Part shown: in pieces, positions 55,333-64,000 of the stretch
Layout of the letters: the number at the start of each line of letters is the position of its first letter
How positions within the stretch are numbered: the stretch's first letter is position 1
DNA from: Datura wrightii
Lineage: Eukaryota > Streptophyta > Magnoliopsida > Solanales > Solanaceae
NCBI GenBank assembly: GCA_035772735.1
Contig: JASDFA010000001.1
Coordinates: forward strand, 53,707,001-53,771,000
Length of the DNA: 64,000 nt
Direction: 5' to 3'
Made by a program: the position numbers and the translations under genes
The notes under the pieces: generated by a model
The model's input: only the letters and a program-made list of their open reading frames with translations
Databases searched by the model: none
Told to the model about the DNA's origin: nothing

Positions 55333-58300
55333 ATATCTCCTCCTTGAAAACATTCATCCTCGAATGTTGGTATACACATTGAAAAGCTTAGAAATGTAAT
55401 CATTATACCTAATACTGAATATTTAAAGCTAACAACTGATGGAGGGACTGACTCCAGACTGAACTACATGGCTAAACTGAATTCACAAATCACACTTACA
55501 TATGTAGTCAAGAATGAAATTGGGGCACATGAACTAAAAATGGAACTGAATAGAGTACTAAGGAGGAATTTAATACCTGATGCTAAAGCTAAAATGGAAA
55601 GGAACGAATAAGGGTATTTCTCCATCATATCTGCTTCTGCCTCCCATGTGGCTCCCTCAACTAGTTGGTTCCTCCACAGGACTTTCACTGAAGCGATTTC
55701 CTTGTTCCTCAGCTTACGGACTTGACGATCTGGGATATGAACTGGAACCTCTTCGTAAGAGAGATTATACTTCATCCCACACTGCCTAGTGGCACAATTG
55801 AGGTTGGATCATTGATGCACTTCTTCAATAGTGACACATGGAAGACTAGGCGTACCGATGCTGACTTCGAGGGTAATTCTAACTCATAGACCACATTGCC
55901 AATTTTCCTCAGAATACTGTAGGGTCATACATACCTCAGACTGAGTTTCCCTTTCTTTCCAAACTTCATCACCCCTTTCATGGGTGAAATTTTCAGGTAA
56001 TCCAATCATCTATAGCGAATTCTAACTCTCTTTTCCTCACATCAGCATAGGATTTTTGTCGGCTTTGAGCTATTTTCAACCTTTCCCTGCTAAGTTGCAC
56101 TTTCTGCATAGCTTCATGGATTGAGTCTAGCCCTATCAAGGTAGCTTCACCAACTTCAAACCACCATATAGGAGACCTACACCTTCTATCATATAATGCC
56201 TCAAATAGGGCCATCTGAATACTAGAGTGGTAGCTGTTGTTGTACGCAAAATTGATGAGAGGTAGGTGATCATCCCAACTACCTTTAAAGTCGATCACAC
56301 AAGCTCTCAGCATATCTTCTAAGGTCTGAATATTCTACTTTGCTTGTCCATCGGTTTGAGGGTGAAAATCTATGTTGAGCTTGACCTAAGTACTCAGTCT
56401 CTGTTGAACTAATTTCTACAAATGAGATGGGAACTAGGTACCTCTATCTAAAATAATGGAAAAGGGAACCCCATGTAGTCTGACTAACTCCTGGATGCAC
56501 AACCTAGAATAATCCTCAACTGAGTCTGTAGTTTTAACTGGGAGGAAATGTGCTGACTTGGTCATCTAATCTGCTATCACCCAAATTGAGTCATGCTACC
56601 GGTGAGTATGAGGTAGACCTATAGTAAATTCCATATTCAATTCTTTCCATTTCCAGGTGGGTATGCTGATATCCTAAGTCATACCCCCAGGTCTCTGATG
56701 TTCAACCTTGACATGCTGGCAGTTCGGGCACTTAACATAAATTCTGCAATGCCTCTTTTCATGTCGTTCCATTAGTAGATATCCCCTAGATCACGGTACA
56801 TATTAGTGGCACCTCAGTGGATAGAATATCTGGAGCTGTGGGCTTCTGCCAATTTTTCTGCCTCAATTTACCTACGTCTGCAACACATAGTCTGCCCTGG
56901 TAACGAAACACACCATCTCCTCCTTTGGAGAAAGCCTCCTCTTCTTTTCTGAGAACTCCCAACCGAGCTCCCCATGGACATTCTGCTTAGGGCTTCAACC
57001 ACCACATTGGCCTTACCCATGTGGTATAGCACACTCATGTCACAATCCTTGAATAGCTCCAAGCACCTTCTCTAACGAAGATTCAAGTCTTTCTGACTGA
57101 ACACATACTGAAGGCTCTTGTGATTGGTGAAACATCCATGTGAGCCCCATAAAGATAATGCCTCCATATCTTCAAAGAAAATACCACTATTACCAACTCG
57201 AGATCATGAGTCGGATAGTTCTTCTCATGAACCTTGAGCTATCTGGAGGCATAAGCTATCACCTTACCCCACTGCATCAGAACACAACTGAGTCCAACTT
57301 TGGAAGTGTTGCAATATACCATATGTTCCTTTTAGTAAGGTTAAAATTGGAGCGGTAGTGAGTCGAGTCTTCAACTTCTGGAAAATATTCTTACACGGAT
57401 GTGATCATTGAAACTTCACCTTTTCTTGAGTTAACTTAGTCAGATGAGATGCAATAAAGGAACTTTCTTCTACAAAACAACTGCAATAATCGGCTAGACC
57501 CAAGAAACTTCTGATATTGGTTGGGGAAGTAGGTCTTGGACAGTCTTTCACTGCTGCTATCTTTTAATGATCTACATGAATGCCCTTACGATAGGAAAAT
57601 GCATAAAAGTGGTTTTGGCATTGACCGCCATCCATACCTGAAGTGTTGGCCTACTGATCTAAATGGCCTGCTGAAGCTGTTGAAGTGGTAGACTGTGATT
57701 TCCCCCGTCCCGTCGTCGGACACTCCCTTAGCTAGTGACCTAACTCTCCACACCCATAGCAACCCTCTTTTCCATGGAGGCATTCACCTGGATGGTTCTT
57801 TCCACACTTAAGGCAAGCTAGATAATGGTTTCTACAATTGTAAGTCTGGGACTGAGAGCCAGATGCTCCACCCTTTCCGATCTTTGCGGGACCGGAAAGT
57901 AGAGACACTAGCTGAGATGGGTGTTGGAGTCCTCTGCTGCTGCTACTGGTGTGGACAGCTACCGCCGCTGGACCTCTGGTGGTCATAATTTGATTGACCA
58001 GTTCTAGCCCACTTGTTCTCCCGCTCCATATCTTTCAACTTTTCTGCCTTAATCTGTTGTCCATGTATGATGAGGCTGGAGAGGTCAATATCCTTTATGA
58101 GCATTGTGGTCCTGCACTCCTTAAGTACCAGGTTCAATACCCTGTTGATGAATTTAAGCATGCGATCCCTTGGCTCGGCTACCATCTTTGGAGCATACCT
58201 TGATAACCATGTGAACTCCAATGCATATTCTTCCACGGTCCTGTTACCCTGTTTTAAGTTCATGAACTCGGCGACCTTAGCCTCCTTCAACTCTTGGGGG

Positions 58301-58790
58301 AAGAATCTATCTAACAATGTTGTGGTGAACTCTCCCCACTCTACCAGTTCCACTCCTACTGGACTCCCTTCCTTCCACTGATCGTACCAAATTTAAGCCA
58401 CCCTTTCAACTGGTGGGCGGCCAGATCATCATTCTCCGTGGAACTAACACCCATAATCCAGGTGATCTTTCACACCTTATCTACAAACACCTATGGGTAC
58501 TCTCCCACCTTGGATCCATGAAAGACTGGAGGGTTCATTCGGGTGATGTCCCGAACCCTAGCAGTTGTTACGGATCCGTTTGTATTCATCGTAACTACCT
58601 TCTGGTTCACTTGATTAGTAACTATCTGAGCCAACAGCTGGATTGTCGCTCTGAATTTTGCTGAGGACACTTGATCATCCTGAGGGGCTGCTGGAGCTGG
58701 TGGGGCAGGCTGGTTAGGTGCCAGTCCTTCTTTCGTATCCTCATCTTGGAGGCAAAGTTTCACTGAAATGAAATAGAGCATGAGTTAGGA
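55333..58790 (-). pseudogene. Tek1 gag and partial pol
   Basis: In minus-strand order. The Gag start is near 58780. The Gag core (58353-57943) has LLDRFFPQELKEAKVAEFMN, LEFTWLSRYAPKMV and ECRTTMLIKDIDLS. Zinc knuckles follow (CLKCGKNHPGEC, CYGCGELGH, about 57830-57740). At about 57590 the sequence jumps directly to the end of reverse transcriptase (the LGL..NYR-type thumb), so protease and most RT are deleted. RNase H remains (CDMSVLYHMGKANVVVEALS), as does part of integrase (ACVIDFKGSWDDHLPL, YNNSYHSSIQMALFEALY). The chromodomain-like VKVLWRNQLVEGATWEAEAD is at about 55690-55620. Stops and frameshifts occur throughout. Confidence 0.87.
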
Positions 58791-58818
58791 GGACATTTTT
58801 GGAATTGACTTCTGTATA

Positions 58819-59140
58819 GACTTTTGTCAAATCAATTTTCTTAAATGAATTTTTTATTTATTTAAAGCTTTCTCTTATGTTTACTCAGTTTACTAGTGTT
58901 ATGATAGATCATGGGTTGGCTTGGGGTTACTTGTGACTCCAAGTATCGCGTCTCGTCCAGGGTATAGACTAGGGTCATGACAAAATTGGCATTAGAGTAC
59001 TAGGTTTAGAGTATCCTAGGATGTCTAAAAGCCGCATTGAGTAGAGTCCCTTTCATGGTTGTGAAGCACGCCACACTTTTGACGGGGAGGTTACAAGACG
59101 TTATTAGGAAAACTCCCTTTTGTTCATATCCTTATCGTAT
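58819..59140. other. Inverted segment at the Tek1 LTR/primer-site boundary
   Basis: Gag to the left is on the minus strand, but this piece reads LTR end (GGTCATGACA, 58982), primer site and leader on the plus strand. Turning it round restores the normal order and joins '..tttgacaaaagtc' to the LTR at 59141, as in the left LTR near 42040. Short inverted repeats AGAC (58818) and GTCT (59141) lie at its ends. Confidence 0.8.
58987..58998 (+). other. Tek1 primer binding site (tRNA-iMet type), inverted
   Basis: TGGCATTAGAGT differs from TGGTATCAGAGC by three transitions. It lies four bases after the LTR end, on the strand opposite to gag because of the inversion. Confidence 0.7.
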
Positions 59141-61143
59141 GTCTGAAAAACAATACTGAATATCTAGTCTATGTCTGAAAGCGAACTACTAAATGATGAG
59201 TTGTTGGGACAAACCCCCAACTAACTCTAAAGTCTAACTGAAAATAAATATCATCCTCGAAGGATGAGGACTCACCAAAAGTTATTGCTGGTATTGTCTG
59301 AGGGAAAATCTACGGACAATGCTAGGGCTGAGAACCTGCCTGTATCATGATACGATACAACATAGAAGGTATGCGTCAGTACTTTGAATGTACTGAGTAA
59401 GCGATAGATATAATAAGCATGAAAGAGTAAGTACTGTACTGAGATGACCTGAAATGACCAACTGAAATACTGAAAACTGATAAAACTGAAATATAACTGA
59501 TATGGTCAATAATGACCCTGGCTGATGGTTATAGACATGTGCTGGATCTGAAATACGGAGCTAAGCTAAACTGGACTAAACTAAACTAAACTGAGACTAT
59601 ATTGACTAGTGGGATAGTCTATAACTGACATATAACCACGTGAACTAGACGTGGAGTTCGATGTTTACACCCCACCGATAGGACCTAATATACCTTGTCA
59701 GGGTATAAAGGCATGAACTGGGTGATTACAAATCTAAGGACTTTGGGCCAATAAAATAACCTACAGTGGCAACATAGTTTTGGGAGCCTGGGTGCACTGG
59801 AACCCTAGTCAGCTGGGCGCTAATTCCTACTCCTACTTGATAGTCCTAGTCTGACTACTAAGCTGATAACTCGAAATTGGGGTCCAAGACTAAAGTAGGG
59901 ATACTTATCTGGAAGTACCCTGGGATTCTTATCGGATCGAATTCAGTAACTGGTGTTCTAAGACTGGCCAAAGATGCATATCTGGAAACGTCGTAATCAT
60001 CTAAAGAGTAAATTTGTAACTGATAATTGATATCTGGGAGGCATTATTGACACCTCAAGAAAAGACTATAGTCTAACTGGTCAGCTGACATTTCTGAAAA
60101 TGCTAACATTTTGACTGAAACTGGACTAGCATGCAACTAACTGAATATTCAACTGATATTGATAATATGGGAATTCTAATACTGATAGAATCAAGCAACA
60201 TGAATAACTAATAAATCATGCAAGACTCTAATTTATTGTATTCAAGTGCTAGGGCTAAGCCATCTTTATAGGAACAAGTATCAATATGATCACTAGATAG
60301 TGGAAATATAACAACAATTAACATGAAAAATATTCCACATGATATAGACAAATATCTGGCTGATGAATTACTAAAATACGAAAATTTAGGGCTTAGAACT
60401 GATAAGAAAATTTAGATGGATTTTGGTGCACAAGGGAAGGACAATTCCCTTGCTAAATTCCACATACCTGGTGATAGATTCCCTGAGAAAACTCTAAAGA
60501 ATTTAAGAAGAAGAGTCGAATGCCCTAGCTTTCTCTGGGAGAACGGTCTGCATAAATCGTACATCTGATTTTGGGAGATCAAGAGTTGAATGAAAGTGAG
60601 AGAGATTTAGTAGATTATCCCTTTAATTCTCTGCAAAACGTGCCCAAAACAAAGTATTTTAGAGTCTAGGAGTTTAGGAAGTTACGCAAAATCCCTTGGA
60701 TATTTTGCAGAAAAATCACACTGCCAGCCCCAACGAGGGACTAGATGATTCGTTGCCCCTGACCACGACTTGTTGTCTGCCTCATTGCCAGCACTGTAAA
60801 TTTGTCATCACGAGTCACCATGAGGGACACCACGACTCGTGGTGTACCCAACGACTCTTGGTAACCAGTCGTTGGGAACACTGCCAACTTTTGAACATCC
60901 AAGGCAAGACCTGGACCACAGCTAACCTAACGACTTGTGGGGTTGACCACGACCGTGGCTTCACCCATGGTCAACCCTAAAGCTAACAATCCAACCAAGC
61001 TCATCATCCTCCCCATGAGTCACCTAACAACTCGTGGTGCACCCACGGGTCATTAGATGACTCATCCTATGACCTGGTGCAGAAAATCTTGTTTTCTCCG
61101 ATTCCACCCTCAGGTCTGATCTTAGTGCTTTCAGGGTATTTCA
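59141..61143 (-). repeat. Tek1 5' LTR, main part
   Basis: Aligns with the left LTR from about 42045 on, skipping Tek2. U3 motifs of the CACGAGTCGT type lie at 60715-61065. The end TATTTCA is followed by CGACT. Confidence 0.85.
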
Positions 61144-61148
61144 CGACT

Positions 61149-62316
61149 CTAAAGGTGCGGTCAAAATAATGTCCCTAGATCACATTCTACAATCAATAAA
61201 AGAAGTGCAGGAGTAACATCAGTATAAGAATAATATACTAGTAGGCATCATAGGCCAACCTTGAATCATAATGAGTATATAATATAACTCAGCAAGCAAG
61301 AAACAAACACTGACAATCAGACATGAATATCATCCAACTCATAAATCCAGGTAATCACTAATGCTAAGAAGTTATATTCACATTATCAAGCTTAAAATAG
61401 GAAATCAATAGGAATATATATATATAATCCTCAAAATTAGACGACAAAATATCACAAGTCAATAATATAAGCAAGTCACAATAATTGCAATGGATTCAAA
61501 TCCATACAGAACATACAACTATTTAGCTCAGTATCTCATCAATTTCACATCTGTACCAAACCTGGTCTCATATCAATCACTCATCTTGACTTAGACAATT
61601 CAGAACTCATCTGATTAGTACAACTAAGTCACAATAGTCTCTATCAAAATCAATAATCGAAGACCAACCTAACATGTTTATCAAGTCACAAAACATACAA
61701 GGCATTAAACAAAGTCTTAACTCCATATAAAATTGTATCCTAAGTCAATTGAATCATTCAAATATCAAGCTACTCCGCAGGAGCTTTGTCTTTTCTCAAC
61801 GCCTCAAAATGTTCAAAGTCTAAAACAAGAAAATAAAGAAAATTTAACAGTCTACCTCTCCAATAAAGAACTTAGGAATACAAACCCACCCTATCATACC
61901 CGTTATCATGGTTTAATTCATTATGGAGAAGGTAATTATTATGCTCTACTCCGACAATGATCATTCCAACCTAGTTCGTGGAGTTTCTACTCTTTAAACA
62001 TTTTTCAAGTAGTTTTAAATATTAAAGGCCCAAACTTTATGAAATTTTAGGTCTCGAATTACCACCATTATGAACTATAACAATCAATTTCATCCTAGAA
62101 CTGTTAGTTGTTCACTTAGAAGCTTAGGGAATCAAGAACTATCAATACTCCTTTAACTTAACCTAACTTTCACAGTTCTAGAGTTTTTAGCTAGAATTTC
62201 ACTATTAAAGATCACTTATTGATTCTAGGACCTTAAAGGGTCAAGATATAGAAGGATTAACCAAGAATATTACCTTGGGAAGAAGAAACTACTCTACCCT
62301 TGAAAAATCACCCTGA
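61149..62316. other. AT-rich non-coding sequence, possibly an old LTR
   Basis: No gene or clear element end. 'gtgcggtcaaaataatg' at the Tek1 junction joins to 'caactaacgact' at 41868-41879 when Tek1 is removed. It looks like part of a retrotransposon LTR but I cannot name it. Confidence 0.35.
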
Positions 62317-64000
62317 TATCACGACCCAAACATAGGCCCGGATTGAGACAGGGGACAAAGAACCCCGAGAGGCTCCAAGTTGACCCATGACATGAACATG
62401 ACATCTAATCTCAACATAATAAATGCGGAATTATAACATATAACATAGAGAAAGTATGAAAATATGATAACACCGAATAACTGAATACATAACATAAGTC
62501 TGTAGCTAAATACATACTATGTCTGATAAGCCTCTACTACTGACGAGTTGATGAGACAAGTCCCCAACTAACTCACTAAAGTCTGAAACTAAAAATAAAG
62601 AATGTAACTGATAAGAAGGGCCCTCCAAAGATGAGGACTCACCAACTCTGACTGGAAGATGATAACACTGAAGATTTGGATAGCGGCGGCACTGGGCCTG
62701 AATGTTTGAGCCTTTATCATAAAACGATATAGCATAGAGTACGTGATCAGCACGTGGAATGTACTGAGCATGGAAGGTAAGTAAAACGGCTAAGTAAGTA
62801 AAATCAGAGATCATGCATATCATAAACATTTCATCATAAGAATCGAAGAGTAGGGCTTGCATGTTATTATTTGAAATCATGATTTAACATAACTAAATAT
62901 CATAATTGAATCGAATGAACAAAAGCTGAAAAACTGATAATCATAAGTAAAACTGAACATTTGGGTCAAACCCGCTGAAAACATAATATCATGACAGATG
63001 AACATGCATAACTGAAATCATAAGGAACAATGACAGACTTGTCATATAACCGACATTACCACGATAAAGCTTACGTGGTCCCGACTATTACACTCAAGTG
63101 GGCAGAGCCGTCCAAAGACTTGTCAGGGCTAATGATGCTACCATGATATCGATATCAATCTCAAGGCCCCTTGGGGGCAGGGGAAGCTCACAAGCGAGGT
63201 CCCAAAGTATATATGTAAACCTATGTTGGCGTGTAGTTTTGAGACATAGGGTTGACTGACCCTTAGCCTACTCGGTGCTAGACACTACTCCCAAAAATAT
63301 GCATATGCTCTCCATCATTTTTTAACAAAGCTGAACTGTAATAATACATGCAAAAATCTAAAAAACATAACATGAGGAGCCTTGGCTCGAACCATACCAC
63401 AAGCTGAACAAGAGTGGGAGTCTAGACTCCAAAACCATGTGGTAAGCTAACAATGTGAAATTAGATAAATCATGAAACATACTTTATTATATAGGCTTGC
63501 CCAATATTTAAATATTCTTGAAACAAACTCTAATTATTCAAAAAATGAATGTAGACATGGGTAATTCGAAATCATACTTTCATATACCTCTCATCATAAT
63601 TGAAATCATAGATCATAATCTCATCTTTTCATGAACTTCCATAGGAGAGCATCTTATTTGTAAAACTTTGAAATCATAATTTGTAATTGAAAACATTATA
63701 AAACATGCCCATAAATGATAATACAACATTAGAAACATGCATAGAGAATACCCATGATAGATACTTAGAGAATACATAAGTTGGGTTAAAACTCCATTGA
63801 TTCATCAACTTAGAAATCACATCAAATTGAAGAGGGATTGGGAATGGGAGTGGATGGATACACCCATTCATAACCCTACATACGTAGGAGAAATCTGATT
63901 TCACAACCCTCTTGAGAGCCCAAAGGAAATTTGGGGAAGAACTTAATGAATCCTAAGCTTGATCACCCCTTAGAACTACTAGGCTTGCATTCATGGAGGA
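62317..64000 (-). repeat. Tek4, Tek2-related LTR running off the window
   Basis: Starts TATCACGACCCAAAC (expected TGTCACGACCC), then 'ggctccaagttgacccatgacatgaaca' as in Tek2 at 42826. It also has 'gaggactcacc', as in Tek1 and Tek2. The other end is outside the window. The small open frames are not conserved genes. Confidence 0.65.

Larger units (their letters stand above)
41880..61143 (-). mobile_element. Tek1, Tekay/Del-like Ty3/gypsy element, interrupted by Tek2
   Basis: Flanked by a perfect CGACT duplication (41875-41879, 61144-61148). The left (3') LTR is 41880-42774 plus 54027-55332. The right (5') LTR is 59141-61143 plus about 160 bases that lie inverted at 58819-58982. The inside runs 55333-58818 with gag and a partial pol on the minus strand. 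The primer site is tRNA-iMet type. Protease and most of reverse transcriptase are deleted and all frames are broken, so it is dead. Confidence 0.88.

Noticed and set aside
1..64000. Endogenous pararetrovirus or other viral insert
   Set aside because: All RT, integrase and gag matches are Ty3/gypsy or LINE. I saw no movement-protein or caulimovirus-type motif, and two LTR boundaries or target duplications explain the elements.

Overview
This is a gene-poor, repeat-packed stretch of a plant nuclear genome. I found no host protein gene, rRNA, tRNA or CRISPR array in the 64 kb. Nearly everything is LTR retrotransposon of two Ty3/gypsy types, plus one LINE fragment. The first type is Athila-like: the primer site matches tRNA-Asp, the protease has DLGA at its active site, and the gag has the CX2CX4HX4C knuckle. 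The second type is Tekay/Del-like: tRNA-iMet primer site, LTRs of 2.2-2.6 kb, and a chromodomain-type integrase tail. The combination and the sequence style recall Solanaceae (Solanum, Capsicum, Nicotiana). That is recognition from memory, not a search result.

Region 1 (1-29935) is a deep nest, named here from outside in. A LINE (minus strand, 28639-29935) is cut by a Tekay-like LTR (Ch1, right part 27246-28638). Ch1 appears to be cut by Ath1 (right part 18506-27245). Ath1 is cut by Ath2 (1-1353 and 16009-18505). Ath2 is cut by Ath3 (1354-16008, target duplication CTCAG). Ath3 is cut by Ath4 (6040-13483, duplication CTTGC/CTTTC). The left halves of the four outer layers should lie to the left of this window.

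Region 2 (29936-41874) starts with AT-rich sequence holding a Helitron-like 3' end, an integrase fragment and an (AT)n tract. Next comes Ath5 (31607-41440, minus strand), a complete element with equal 1430-bp LTRs and a perfect AATAT duplication. From its 5' end Ath5 carries gag, protease and then a third gene (ORF3) that resembles the 'putative plant transposon protein' domain. It has no reverse transcriptase, RNase H or integrase. A decayed homologue of ORF3 sits at the same place in Ath1.

Region 3 (41875-64000) is a second nest, all on the minus strand: Tek1 (41880-61143, duplication CGACT), containing Tek2 (42775-54021, duplication CCTAA), containing the solo LTR Tek3 (50561-53145, duplication ATACT). 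A further LTR start (Tek4) runs off the right end.

The most interesting system is the Athila-like group. At least two copies (Ath4, Ath5) moved as gag-protease elements without pol, so they must have used polymerase and integrase supplied in trans. They share small structured sites: a stem-loop with an invariant AGGCAA loop and compensatory stem changes just after gag-protease, a covarying hairpin at the LTR tip, a GC-rich hairpin just upstream of the TATA box, and a recurrent AAGTGTGGGG motif. ORF3 appears to have its own promoter and a 5'-UTR intron. In Ath5 that promoter region carries the same hairpin as the LTR promoter.
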